64,000 bases of DNA from Eulemur rufifrons (taxonomy: Eukaryota > Chordata > Mammalia > Primates > Lemuridae). Below are positions 24,912 to 36,599 of the stretch, in pieces. The translations under genes were made by a program, and so were the position numbers. Within the stretch, counting starts at the first letter, position 1. Each line of letters opens with the position of its first letter. The notes under the pieces were generated by a model. The model was not told the DNA's origin and made no database searches. It saw only the letters and a list, made by a program, of their open reading frames with translations. The stretch covers positions 33,273,501 to 33,337,500 of the forward strand of contig NC_090997.1 of the NCBI RefSeq assembly GCF_041146395.1, in the 5' to 3' direction.

Positions 24912-26739
24912 GTGAGTATGGCATTGGTTTTATTGACTGAAAATGTCGTCTCTTAGCACAGATCACTGGTTACAGATTTATTAATTCACATTGCATGTGG
25001 GAGTAAATACTCTGACTACTCTTGTGTATGTGTAATAAAAAGGCTACTATTGAATTATGTAAAATTATGTGGAAACATGATCTCTGGATTAAGAATCTTT
25101 GTTAAGCAATGTTTCCAGTACCATATTGAAAGGAATAAACTAATTAGAGGAAAGGGACACATTTTTAGGACTCAAGTGACAGCAATTCTGTTTTTCATTT
25201 TGTTTTTGGATTTGGAATGTATATGGACTGGAACATAAGACTGTAGAGAAGTAGGAAGGCAAGGTACACCCAGGGTGCTGAGTGGGGGCTGGAGTGTGTA
25301 CATAAGAGAAATGCATAGGAGTCCATTACTGAGCCTCACACTACATTTTTAAAGGTAATGGACAATTTTAATAACTGGATTGTCCATCTGTTTTTCTTGT
25401 TGTTGTTGTTTTGTTTTTTGCTATTATGTTCTTAAGTGTAGGTACTAGTGATTAAACCACCAACTGAAAGGATCTCATCCACATTTGAAACCCAGAGTTT
25501 GCTTATTTGATTGACTTTTTCTGTACTCCCTGCTTTCCCCTTCAATTGGTCACTGAAACGCTTATATTTTGTATATTACATACAGTAATATATAATTTAG
25601 AATTATTTATGTTTTAGGATAAATAATTTTGATAAATAAGTTTCAGGAGTCTCAATAGGTGTTATAGATTTTATTTCAATGAGTATACTTAAATGTCATC
25701 TTCTACTTTAAATCTGTGTTTTCCAAAGAATAAAAATAGTTTTGATTTAAACATAGCAAACATGATTTATAATTACATTGAAAAAAGTAAAAACTTGGAA
25801 GAAGCATGCTTAATGATGTTGCCATATTTTTTCTATAAATGTTTTCGCTGTAAAGCATTTTCCTATGATGCAACTTTTCTTGATAATTCATAGAAAACGT
25901 ACAGTCCTCACTTTCCATCTTATGTACTAGGAATTCCAAAACAGTTTATTTATATTAGGATTCAAGTAATTTCTGGAAAAATTGTTTGAGGAATTAACAC
26001 AGATTTTAAAGTCTGTTTTATTCTATGTTTCGAGGTTTCTTTTTAATTGGTCCCACCTATTCCAAAGTTCACTGTAAATTGGACATAATTGGGTATGAAG
26101 TAGCAATTGTTATCCTCCCCAAACAGACTTTAGATTATCTTTTTCCTTATTTTGTTTTTACTTTCCGCAGACTTAAAGTTGTGGAACTCTGTTTACATTG
26201 TACCTAGTGGAACTTTCTTGGTGGCTCTTCTGAGTATAGTGGCAAAGAAGCAACTGTTGGTTCTCTGGATCCTCCTTTCTAACAGCCTCTTTGCTCACTC
26301 TGTATTTTTCCGATTAAAATACTTAATTTATCTGTAGGTGACTTGAAGAATTTAAAGTCTCTGGTATTCCTTATTTTATGATTCCCTATAGAGAGTGGTG
26401 TTTGTGAATTTAGCTCTCCATATCCACATAAATGCTTTTCTAGATCGATATGGAAAGGGCAAAAATAAATTTCTAGGGAGTGATTGAGGATGGGCTTGAG
26501 CCCATAGGTCTGTTTTTTTAAATAAATTTGTAAATCATGGCCTACTAACGGGTCTAAAAATCAGATAGGCTAGTGACTGGACCTTTTTTTTTTTTAATTT
26601 TGAATGGAATAGAAGAGAATAGAAAATGTAAGAGAGTATCCCAGGTTGATATTTTAGGACAGAACTTAGATTTCTGTAGATGATAACTGGGTCAAAATAT
26701 AAAATATAATAAATATTACATTTAATTATGAGGATTGCA
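24912..26739. other. Unique AT-rich sequence
   Basis: A (GTT)n-like run is at about 25399-25420. No transposon landmarks until the L2 that begins near 26740. Confidence 0.4.
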
Positions 26740-27181
26740 CTAATAAGTTTTAATTAGGAGAATGGCATAATCAGATTTGCAGAATATATGTGTGTGTGTG
26801 TGTGTGTGTGTGTATGAAATATATATTTCTTTGGCAGAAGTGGGGAAAATGGAGTATGAATGTGATGTGGACAAAAGTAGAGACAAGTAAATCAATGAAT
26901 GGATTATTGCAATAGTTCAGGGAGAGATGATAAGATCTTGAGTTAGAGGAAGGAGTAATAGAGGGTATGAGAAGGAGACATTTCAATAGCTGAGTAAGAA
27001 GTAAAATGAGCAGTGCTTGATTGTCAACTGAATATGGTTTGTCAGGAAAGAGCTTAGGGGGACTGCCTTATTAATGGCTTGGGTGATTAAGGGCCACTAA
27101 CCAAGAAGTTGAATTCAAGATGTGAACCAGATCTAGGGGTCGGTGGGCAGTGGTGATTTTGTATTTTCATATAGTGATTTT
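26740..27181 (-). mobile_element. L2 LINE, antisense, part upstream of the LTR insertion
   Basis: AGGAGAATGGCATAATCAGAT near 26757 and GGATTATTGCAATAGTTCAGG near 26900 are reverse L2 landmarks. The element continues after the LTR: the sequence just before the insertion (CATATAGTGATTTT) and just after it (TAAGTTATCTAAGGGTGTAG) are adjacent in L2. Confidence 0.75.
26788..26813. repeat. (TG)n microsatellite
   Basis: About 12 TG units embedded in the antisense L2. Confidence 0.9.
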
Positions 27182-27673
27182 TGTTATGGTCTGAGACATG
27201 AGAAAATGACCACTTGAAAGCCGAATTGAGCCAAATTAGTGAGTCTTTATTAGCTGGCCAGCGACCACCCGTGTTCTGGGAAAGTCCAGACACAGAGAAT
27301 GGCCCCGATCTTAAAGTGGGCAGGGGTTATATACGTTCACCACTAACAATACTAACAATACACATACAGCTCATTGTAATGTTGATTACAATAATTCATA
27401 AGCAAGCGACCTTACAGAAGCAGATAGCATCAGTTAAATCAAGGAACATTTCTCCAAGGAACAGCCAAGCGTAGTACAATGTAACTATACACACCTAATG
27501 ATTTTAAACAATCACTTACAAGTTAATCACTGTATAAATTTTTTTCTGTTATTTATGTATTTTTCTCTCAGCTCATAGGTCATGGGCCTATGAATCACAG
27601 CAGCAGTGAGCCTGTACACAAGATGGCTTCACTGTGGCTCACAGAGCTATAGTGATTACTGTGCCTCATCACA
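27182..27673 (-). mobile_element. Solo endogenous-retrovirus LTR, antisense
   Basis: The 492-bp element starts TGTTATGG and ends ATCACA, giving the canonical TG...CA termini, and is flanked by a perfect 5-bp ATTTT duplication (27177-27181 and 27674-27678). Read on the minus strand it has a TATATAA box (27333 to 27327) and, about 80 bases on, an AATAAA signal (27251 to 27246), then a short U5-like end. This order gives U3, R and U5. No internal viral genes adjoin it; L2 lies on both sides, so it is a solo LTR left by recombination. It looks like a class I (gamma-like) LTR, but the family is not identified. Confidence 0.8.
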
Positions 27674-28130
27674 ATTTTGTGTTACCTGTAAGTTATCTAA
27701 GGGTGTAGATCCAGCAAACAGTTGGGTCTGTGAACCTGAAGCCTAGAAAAAATTAACAGAGAGAGCTCTAACTAAAACCAATACTTAAGGAATGGGTGAA
27801 GAAAGAGGATCCCCCAATGCAGCTAAGAAACAATGGTTAAAGAAGCAGAAGAACCAGAAGCCAAGGTAGTAGAGGGATTTAAGGGGAATGCCTATTGGTG
27901 TCAAATGCAACAGAAAATCAAGAAATAACTTAAGGGATAGAAAATGTGCTTTTGTTTGGGTCATATAGAGGTCATTGGTGCTTTAGCAGTTTCAACATAG
28001 AAGTGGGTGGAAAGGCTGTATTTCCGTAGGCTTGAAGAGGGAATCAGAAGTCAAGAAAATGAGATGGAGAATATATGACTTTTTCAATAAGCTTGACTGA
28101 AAGAGAGATTGGTGGATAGACAGGAAGCAG
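27674..28130 (-). mobile_element. L2 LINE, antisense, part downstream of the LTR insertion
   Basis: Continuation of the split L2 towards its 5' side: 'ttggtgtcaaatgcaacagaaaatcaag' near 27895, AGGTCATTGGTGCTTTAGCAG near 27969, then GAAGTGGGTGGAAAGGCTG near 28001. These match ORF2 sequence in reverse. Confidence 0.75.
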
Positions 28131-28394
28131 GGTGACTATACTTATGGTACTTAGTACATTCTATTATGCAAATCTAGAGTGATGGATACATATGCCAAAA
28201 TACTTTATATTTTTGATAACTATGTTTATAAACCATTGAGATATTCCCTTTTAATTATTATTAAAATGTCACTCATATTTCAAGCATGCTGCATCATGAG
28301 TTGTAAATATATCAAAAAATTAGTGAGTCTTAGGCCTGCTATTTCTTAGGGTATAAGATAGACAAATGAAATAGAATTTTGTCTTAAGGGTTTC

Positions 28395-28590
28395 CTCTCA
28401 AGTTGGGGAAGGGGAGGACAGTTATATAATCAAATAATTGTAATCCTGCATGATAAGTGAAACACTTGAAGTGTGGATTTATTCGATTTGGATTAGTGTG
28501 GTCAGGGAAGGATTTACAGAGCCTACAACAGCTAATATGGATTTTGAAAGATGAATAGTTCAGTAGGTGGGCATGTTTGGGGTACAGTTC
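28395..28590 (-). mobile_element. L2 LINE fragment, antisense
   Basis: GTGTGGTCAGGGAAGGATTTA near 28496 followed by 'atatggattttgaaagatgaatagttc' is the reverse of the L2 3' region. Confidence 0.6.
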
Positions 28591-29510
28591 TCTTGAGAAC
28601 AATTACTGTGAGGACCCAATCATCAGGTTGTGCAGGAGCAATTTAAAGCATGTACTCACTGCTGGAGCCTCTGAGTTATGTGTTGTATTTTTCTCTAATT
28701 TTGTCTTGAGGTCTCTCTGGAGAGTGGCTATAAACTCTAGCTCCGCACTGATGGGGCTCTAGGGAAGTTGGTCAGGGATGTTTACAATGTGCCTTTCGTG
28801 AGATACTTCTTTATCCTGGTGTACAACCTAATGACTACGTGTCCCACTCACAGGAAACTTGCTTATATTGGCAGATGCCCCTGTAGCTCTCCTCTGACTG
28901 GTGTCCAGTTTATTCCTACCAAGATAGCCACTCACTAGGATAGTCCTGACCAATAGGAGAATAGGTTTTGGTGTATCGGTCAGGTGAGACACAGAAGAGG
29001 CAACACAACAAAACACATGAAATAACAGAAGCAAGAGTATTACTGACAGATCCCAGAGAGAAGCGGGCAGTACAGGCAATACACGTTGCAGGGCCAACAG
29101 GAAGTAGGGGACCGTCTGGGAAATGTATGCTTGTTCAACCATCAGATGGGGAGCAAGACAGAGAGAGTGAGGGGCCCATGGGCCAGATCCTTTACTGGAG
29201 TCCAGGGCATTACCCAAGCAGGTTTCCCTCAGGCAGTTCTCACTGGGTTTAGAGCAAGAGGGCACTAGCCCCGCAGAGGCATGCCATACTGAGAGGAGGT
29301 CATTGCGGCATTTCTGGGAAGTCCATGCGGGGCATAGAGGTCAGTGGGGTGAATCAAGTAGGTTGTATGTAGCTGTCCCATACCGGGGTGGTCACCAGGA
29401 GGCAGTTGTATAAGGTGGATATCTGGATTGACCACCTTAAGGAATTGGGAGGAGGTGGGGGACTGGAAACTGTCAAGAGTGACTAAGCCCTGCTTCTGAT
29501 ATGAGAAGGT
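28591..29510 (-). mobile_element. GC-richer block, possible LTR/ERV remnant of unknown family
   Basis: Base composition is clearly richer in G and C than its flanks, with CpGs near 29040-29110 and 29270-29340. Read on the minus strand it has an AATAAACTGG signal (28916 to 28907) downstream of a T/C-rich segment around 29040-29000, a layout seen in LTRs. A 145-codon minus-strand open frame (29265-28828) crosses it without recognisable domains. I found no TG...CA ends or target duplication, so the identity is uncertain. Confidence 0.3.
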
Positions 29511-29880
29511 TCAATTTATATTCACAGTGATGCCAAGGCCACATAAGATCATAGGAGTTCACTGCAGTATGTGAGTTTGTAGTTGTGTGTGTGGAGTCAC
29601 GGGTGGGTGGGAATTCACCTGTGTGTGGGTGAGTATGGGTGTGTGTGTTTGAAATAGAGAGAGAGAGAAGGCAGAAAGTGCTGCATCAGAATCTCTGAAG
29701 AATAGGATAGTTACTTAATTTGGAGAAAAAAGGAACTCGTGTCTTGTCTTTGGCTTTGCTCTTAATACTGTATTTTATTTTTAAATTTGACATAACATGA
29801 TGGGGTTTTTGTGGTTTTCAAAGTTGTCATGGATTTTAAAAGTCTGAGAAACACTTGGCTATTCTTTGGTCTAAGTCATG
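29511..29880. other. GT/GA-rich low-complexity and unique sequence
   Basis: Interrupted GTGTG runs at about 29580-29650 and an AGAGAGAGAGAG run near 29656. Otherwise nothing recognised. Confidence 0.5.
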
Positions 29881-30210
29881 CATGTTAGTGAGAATAGGTA
29901 GGAGAGGTAGGAGGTAGGGAAGATTTGGGCAAATTTCACATGTGGCATAATTAGAGGATAGTGATTCATTAGATGTGATAATAAAGGAAAGGAGATAAGA
30001 TAATTCATTTTAACTCAAGCGATTAAATGGATGTGATAAAATCAAGAAGACAGTTAATTTAGGCACTAAGGCAGGTTTAGATTCAGCATTAGACTTGAGT
30101 ATCAGTAGCCAAAGAGATCTCTAACTGGAACATCCAGAAGACAATTGACTGTTCTATCTCAAACTCAGGAGAGACTTAGAAAAGATATAGTTATTTGTAA
30201 GCAATTATTT
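29881..30210 (-). mobile_element. L2 LINE fragment, antisense
   Basis: GGAACATCCAGAAGACAATTG near 30127 and 'ctcaaactcaggagagacttagaaaagatatag' near 30158 fit the reverse of L2 ORF2. Confidence 0.5.
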
Positions 30211-30659
30211 TATAATAAAAAAATAAGGCAAATGAAATAGTGTAAAGAAAAGGTGGAGAGTTAGAAGGAAAGAATATAAAACAGCAGTATAGAGAATACT
30301 TAAACAAGGAGCAGAGGACTTAAGTAAATTGTGCAAGGTCATGCAAAAATCAACTTGCTTGGGTTCTGGGACTTTCCAGGTTTTAGCACTGAAAGTCCCA
30401 TGTGCTGGGGACCTCTCTCAGACCTGAGCAGACTGGGATGGTTGGTCACACTAGAATTGATAAAATTAGAATTTGAAGGTAAAAATCCAGAAAGATAATA
30501 TGATAGCCCAGGAAAAACTATGCTTAGCCAAATAATGTTTGTATTTCTGTGGAAGGTGACATTATCAGGAATGAATGGAATCCAGAAATGCATATGGATC
30601 ATAGTCTAGTACTGGGATTGTTTTGTTTGTTTTCTTTGTCTTTGTTGATGATTGTGTGG
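30211..30659. other. No recognised feature
   Basis: Unique-looking sequence between an antisense L2 and an antisense L1. Confidence 0.4.
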
Positions 30660-32150
30660 TTTTTAAAAAGTGAGAAACAATGGACATACCCTACCATTCA
30701 CCTTTTTAAAGTGTACAATTTAGTGATTTTCAAAAATTTGTGCAGCCATTATCACTATGTGATTCCCGAACATTTTCATCACCTCCCGAAAAAGAAATCC
30801 CAAACCCTTTGGCTGTCGTTACCCCATTTTCCTCAAAACCCAGCCCCTGGAAACCACTAATTACTTTCTGTATCTATGAGTTTGCCTGTTCTGGATATTT
30901 CATATAAGTGGAATCATATTATATGGGTCTATTTATGTCTGGCTTTTTTCATTTAGCATAATGTTTTCTAGATTTACCCATATTGTATCACGTATTGGTA
31001 CTTTATTCCTTTTGTTGTCAAATGATATTCCATTGTATTGATATACATACCATGGTTTGTTTATTCATATACCAGTTAATGGAAATTTTGATTATTTCTA
31101 TTTTTTGGCTATTATGAATAATGCTATATAAACATTTAGGTACAAGTTTTTGGGTGGACCCATGCTCTCAATTCTCAAGGAATGAAATTGCTGGGTCATG
31201 TGGTAACTGTAGGTTTAACTCTTTGAGGAGCAGCCAAACTGTATTTCAAAGTAGCTGCCCTATTTTACATTCCTGTTAGCAACATAAGAGAATTGCAATT
31301 TCCCTAAATTCTTGTTAATACTTGTTATTGTCTGTTTTTTTATATTATGGCCATCCTGGTGGGTATGAAGTGTAGTGTCTTATTGTGGTTTTGATTTGTA
31401 TTTCCCTAATGAATAATGATGTTGACTGTCTTTTCATGTGCTTGTTGGCTATTTCTGTATCTTCTCTAGAGAAATATCAAAACATTCTGTTCATTTTTAA
31501 TTGAGCTATTTGTCTGTTTATTGTTGAGTTGTAAGAGTTCTTTACATATAGTGAATACTCAGTCTTTGTCAGATAAATGATTTGCAGTATTTTCTCCTAT
31601 TTAGTCTTTTCATTTTCTTGATAGTGCCTTTGAAGCACAAGTTTTTAATTTTGATGAAGCCCAATTGATCTATTTTTTGTATGGTTACTTGTGTCATATA
31701 TAAGATATCATTGTAATATATCCAAAACCACTAAGATTGACTCTTATGTTTTCTTCTAAGAGTTTTATACTTTTAGATTCTATACCTACATTTGTGATTC
31801 ATTTTGAATTAACTTTACGTATGGTGTAAGACAGGCATCCAGTTTCATTCTTTTGCATGTGGATATCCAGTTATCAAAAATTAGATGACCATAAATATAT
31901 GTGTTTATGTCTGGTTTTAATTCTATTCTGTTGACCTATGTGTCTATTCCTATGCCAGTACCACATCTTCAGAAGTCAGTTCTGTGTCATTCTTGCAGCA
32001 TTCATGATTTGGGGTTATAGGGTTTCTCTGATTACCTTTACAAAAATTGATAACCTGGTTTGGACACAGTATTTATTTGTACTTATTTTTATCTTGTTTC
32101 ATTATTCAGCTGTTTGTAGGTCCTATCATCAATTATCAATTTCATTCTAT
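30660..32150 (-). mobile_element. Old L1 LINE, about 1.5 kb, antisense
   Basis: Long reverse L1: CCTTTTTAAAGTGTACAATTT near 30701, GAACATTTTCATCACCTCCC near 30768, TGAAATTGCTGGGTCATGTGG near 31183, CTTTTCATGTGCTTGTTGGC near 31430, CACAAGTTTTTAATTTTGATG near 31637, then GTCTATTCCTATGCCAGTACC near 31941. It covers the 3' UTR and a large piece of ORF2, with many lesions. Age suggests an L1M subfamily. Confidence 0.9.
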
Positions 32151-32478
32151 TTATTTATCAAATAATAAATTTAGGTTCCAAATAGAAAATCAAGTAATGT
32201 AGCCACAGAATTTTGCTTTGCCATTCTTTGTCCTCTCTGCTTCCTCTTTTCTAGAAATTAACTTTCTGTGTGATGATAACCCACGTCCTTGACTGGATCA
32301 TCCTGAGTACCATCTGTGTTGAGGCTTTGACATGGACATGTTTGTCACACACACTCTTCCTTTCCCCTTCTTCCCAGCTTCAGATGAGTCAGCCTTGGAT
32401 TGACGGGGAGGCTGCCATCCACATTTTTCTTTTAATAGGTATATTTTTTCAGATCTCAAGGACATGGCTTTTTTCAGC
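32151..32478. other. Unique sequence upstream of the left inverted arm
   Basis: Slightly GC-richer than its flanks. Overlapping open frames of 77 (plus) and 62 (minus) codons are present without recognisable protein or splice support. Confidence 0.35.
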
Positions 32479-32637
32479 AATATCAACCTTTATGCAGACT
32501 TAATCATAACACAGGGACTTCTGAGGACCCGTATATATGTAACCAGAGTGAATTTAATTATGTAATATGGTAGCTTACATTTAACCTAATTTTAAAATAG
32601 TCAACCTTGAGTGCTAAAAATATAACTCTGGGAAATA
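32479..32637 (+). repeat. Left arm of a 159-bp inverted duplication
   Basis: The reverse complement of this segment occurs at 33301-33459 with 154 of 159 positions identical and no gaps; I aligned the two by eye in blocks of ten. The arm runs into a TA repeat (32636-32659). It lies in otherwise unique sequence and is likely the source copy. Confidence 0.95.
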
Positions 32638-32659
32638 TATATATATATATATATATATA
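32636..32659. repeat. (TA)n microsatellite at the inner edge of the left arm
   Basis: Twelve TA units. The right arm has a matching but shorter TA run at 33287-33302. Confidence 0.9.
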
Positions 32660-33139
32660 GTCTTTTCCCACAGAATGGGAAATACACATTTTTATACTTG
32701 AAATATGATTTCTAATTTATGATCATACCTCTAACACTGCAAGTGTATCATGCACCAGATAATAGATTAAACAAAAGATATTGTTCATACCTTTATGTCT
32801 GTCTGCAGTGGTGAATGGCAGAAGTGTCAGGGACAGCATAGAAGAATGGGTAACCCACTGGCAGACTATCACCAACTCAGACATGCCCCCTCTCCCCCAT
32901 GAATATAATGATTTCTTTCAAAAGTCTACAAATTCTGGAAACTAGCTCACCCTCTTCTGTCTTTTGGGCTCTTGCCCCTCTGCTACTGCTGAGCCATTTG
33001 GCCTTCCCTTCACCTTTAAATCAGCTTTGGATGAGAAGGAAGCATTAAGGGAAGAGAATTGAATTTCTTCATCTGGTGGAAGAGTGTGCATAGGGGAAGC
33101 AATTCACTGCTTTCTTTGCAGTGAGTTGGCCTATTTATT
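32660..33139. other. Spacer between the inverted arms, unique part
   Basis: Unique sequence, moderately GC-rich around 32940-33130. No repeat landmarks. The remaining spacer from 33140 is antisense L2. Confidence 0.4.
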
Positions 33140-33286
33140 CTCCCTGCAACAAGTATTTAGTCTGCACTGTGTGCATAACACATACTAGGCACCAGGTATG
33201 ATAAATGAAGCAGAGTCCTTGTCCTTGTAAACTTAGGGTATAGGAGGAGAAAATCTAAATAACAAACAAATATAGATGTTAAAACT
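33140..33286 (-). mobile_element. L2 LINE 3' end, antisense, part before the inverted arm
   Basis: Diverged reverse L2 terminus: CAACAAGTATTTAGTCTGC near 33149, 'acatactaggcaccaggtatgataaatga' near 33180, GAGTCCTTGTCCTTGTAAAC near 33213. Confidence 0.7.
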
Positions 33287-33300
33287 TATATATATATATA

Positions 33301-33459
33301 TATTTCCCAGAGTTATATTTTTAGCACTCAAGGTTGACTATTTTAAAATTAGGCTAAATGTAAGCTACCATATTACATAATTAAATTCACTCTGGTTACA
33401 TATATATTGGTCCTCAGGAGTCCCTGTGTTATGATTAAGTCTGCACAAAGGTTGATATT
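33301..33459 (-). repeat. Right arm of the inverted duplication, inserted in an L2
   Basis: Reverse complement of 32479-32637. Antisense L2 sequence lies on both sides (to 33286 and from about 33462), so this arm interrupts the L2 and is the derived copy. It is preceded by TA repeats (33287-33302). TGTTAAAA just before the TA run and TTTTTAACA at the outer edge form a short inverted pair that may be chance. Confidence 0.95.
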
Positions 33460-33461
33460 TT

Positions 33462-34010
33462 TAACAAAGGCCTAAACTGAGTGCAGTGATAGAGAACTAT
33501 ACTGGAGAAACTATTTAGAGAGTGTGCTTGAGGAACGCTCTGAGAGGAGCCAAAATTTAAGGAGAAACTTGAAAGATAAGAAATCAGCCTTGTGAAGAGC
33601 CAGGGGAAGGGGACTCCAGACAGAGAGGATGGTACATGCAGTGGTCCTTATGTGGAAAATAGCACACTTGGGGAATGAAAGGAAGGCCAGAGAAAGTAAG
33701 TAAGGAGAAAGAGGGCAATGGGTGAGACGAGCAAGGGTTCCATCTTGGAGGCCTTGAAGGTCTTCAGATGTTCTGTAAGATTCATATTGAGAAGCCCTTA
33801 AAGCACTTCAAAGAAGGGAGAATCCAGTGTAGTGTAGTGAATAGATTACAAGGGGATAAGAGAACTTTTAGGAGACAGCTGTGGTGGTTGAGGCAAAACA
33901 TAATGGTGGTTTGGAGGCTGCTGGTTGCAATAGCGATGGAGTAAGTGGAATTTAGCCATGAGGTTTTGGAAGCAATGAGAGAGAAGAGGAACTTGTGCTG
34001 TGCACTGAGG
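33462..34010 (-). mobile_element. L2 LINE, antisense, part after the inverted arm
   Basis: GAACGCTCTGAGAGGAGCC near 33533, ACTTGAAAGATAAGAAATCAGC near 33567, GGGGAAGGGGACTCCAGACAG near 33603, and 'gaggccttgaaggtcttcag' near 33749 follow the reverse L2 order. Confidence 0.75.
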
Positions 34011-36599
34011 GGAGGAGGCTCCAAATCATGTGTAATCTCTAATACACTTAATAGGTCCACTGCTCACTGAATGTGTGATATATATGACACATTTTTCTCA
34101 TGAAGTCTTAAGCATTCTATTATGCATGCAATTGTATCTTAAAAGGCATATATGATTGAAAAGTTTACAAATCTCAACTGTGGTACTTTAGGTATATTTG
34201 CATAGAACTTCAAATATTGAAGGTAAAAAATTATGAAAAGTCAAACTGAGTGAAGTTTAAAACATTTTTAGCTTTTTCCATTTCAAATAAGTTTGGTTTT
34301 TGTAATTTTTTTCACTCTTATATTTTATTAGGACAGATTTAATAATTTTCTAGCTGTTTGGACACCCTAGAGGAAATAAATACTTAAAAATATATGCTAG
34401 ATGAAAATATCATGCCTTTTAAAAAGATATCTTATTTACTGAGTAAAATTCAGTCAAGAAGAAAGAGAACATGTTTTCATATGCAAAGGATCTTTTGCCA
34501 TATATTTTACCATGAATGAAGGTATTTTTCAGAGACAGGCCTTCTCTGTACTATTTTTAGCCACATGTTTATATCAAAATTGTGATGAGTTTTATTTTTT
34601 TGCCTAGCTAAATTTTTTTCCATATATATTGAGATATTTCAATGTCACAGATTATACTTCTGTCACCAACTGCAGTAGGGATCAAAATCAGTTTTCTACT
34701 GATATTAGAAAAATAAAAGGTCCAACTAAAAAAAATGTTTTTGCCTTGTAGAATAACGTCAGTACAGCCAGTAACTTGAAAATAGAGAATTCTAGGAACA
34801 TTGACATTTCCAATTCATGGTTATAATTAGAAAGTGACAGAATTTTTAAAATTTATGTGGCTTTTACAGTCTTCATTCTTTTTATATGATTTGCTGGTTT
34901 ATACAAATCGTTCTATGCCAGTTCACAAAGTCTTCCTTTTTCTGCTGTAACTATTTTAATGATAATATTGTGTTTTTCTCTTTCTGAATGCTCAGAGAAG
35001 CTGCCTTGTTCAATTTCTTGTCTATTAAAAGAGTTTAGTTCTGGAAAAGTAGAACTGCAGTAGTAATATATGCAACGGTTATGTTTTGTGGAACTTAACT
35101 AGTCATTAACTACTTTTACCAGTCATCTCTTATTGACTGAACTAGGTCCTGTGATGATGCTCTGATCAGTTTCTCCGTTGCTGACCCTGGTATTAGAGGG
35201 CTTTACCCCTTGCCTACTCTCTGAGTTCTCTATCCTGATGAACAGAGGATTTTGAGCCAAATGAAAGTTTTTCTGTTTCTTTATAGAGCCTATGTCTTGA
35301 ATCCTATTCTTTATTAACTTGTTAATCCTACCAGGAGTCCTAAAGGTCACTTTCCCTTAAGCCTAGGGCCAGCCCCAAGTAGCCAGCTCAGTGGTCCCCC
35401 ATCCCTCTAGCTCAGCTGACCCAATCTTAGACAAAGTGATTTTTGTCCATGGGAACAAAGAATTGATTTTTAAAAGGTGTCCTGAAGAAACTAACGTAGT
35501 ACAAGCCCAAGCAGTTTTGGACTGAGTTTATTAAATGGCAGCTTTGCATTAAACCGCATGATGGGGCAACAACTGAGATTTGATGGTATGTGTTCTTGGC
35601 CTGCATATGGAAGACAAAACGTGAAAATATTAGTGGCTTGCCCCAGGGTCACTCAACAGGACATGGGAAGATACCTGGACTCTAGACCCGAACATCCATA
35701 AGATTTTAGACATGTACATGAGAGCATTATGTACTCTGTAAAGTACTATATTAGTCACATATTCTTACTAAAGTAGCAGTGAATATTCTCTATGTTATTC
35801 ATTATTTCATTCATTTAACAAATATTTTCCAAGCTCTTACAGTGTACTCATATTGGCCAACTTGAAAATAATATATTTTTGGCCAATCCAGTCAAAAACA
35901 TAGACTGCATCTTTTCATCTCAATGTGTTTCATATTGAGAGGAGTGGTGTCAAAAGATATAGGGACACTTTAAAAAAGGATACATCTTATTTCACACTAC
36001 CCCATCATGTATCAGATGCTCCCTTCTGTGAATGAATAGGGAGACCAGGAGAGGTGTATTTGGAAAACTTCCCCGAGTGATCCTGACATACACTCCTGAT
36101 TTAGAATTACTGATATGTACCACTGATATGCTCAGTAAAAATGAAGATTAGCTGGGATGTGTCATAATTTTATAAGACAAAATTAATGTGAATATCACCG
36201 AATTGGACCCCCTTTTTGAAACTCATGTACAGAGGATGCAAATGGAAATAAGTATTGGCAATATTATTATTAGAAAGTTGCTGTGCCTCAAGACTCAGCC
36301 TGGTTACTCTGTGAATCACTGCTATTTCCTCTGCTCTTCTACAGAGTCATTTGTCCAGGATGAGAACGGTCTGCCTGTGCCAAGAAAATAGATGGTTGTT
36401 GTGCAAAAACAGGAAGCTTATAGCCAAAGGAGAATCTGTACCCACTGGCTACTTCTGCACTGGTATTAGAAGGAAGGTATTAAATATAATAATAAAAAAA
36501 AAGATCATGCCTAGGACCTTGGGCAAAGTATGCAGTGAATTACTGTTTATTTAGTGAGAAATGATAATGGTGGAGAAATGAATGTACTCATCTATTATG
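34011..36599. other. Long unique AT-rich stretch
   Basis: A short reverse L2-like tail (TTTCATTCATTTAACAAATAT) lies at 35804-35825. Around 35105-35350 a 75-codon minus-strand open frame is present but unrecognised. A good pyrimidine-rich acceptor (CCTCTGCTCTTCTACAG, ending 36340) has no convincing paired donor. Confidence 0.4.

Noticed and set aside
27170..27657. 10-bp direct repeat TATAGTGATT at 27170-27179 and 27648-27657 as the target duplication of the inserted element
   Set aside because: Using it would leave no TG...CA ends. The 5-bp ATTTT pair with TG...CA termini and L2 continuity explains the boundaries better.
28828..29265. 145-codon minus-strand frame considered as an ERV gene piece
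   Set aside because: No retroviral motif is visible; a possible LTR origin of the block was kept as a low-confidence note only.
33278..33465. TGTTAAAA/TTTTTAACA around the right inverted arm as terminal inverted repeats of a transposon
   Set aside because: The left arm lacks them, and eight A/T-rich bases can pair by chance.
36324..36476. Possible exon after the pyrimidine-rich acceptor CCTCTGCTCTTCTACAG
   Set aside because: Paired donor (AAGGTATTA) is weak, and neither open frame resembles a known protein.
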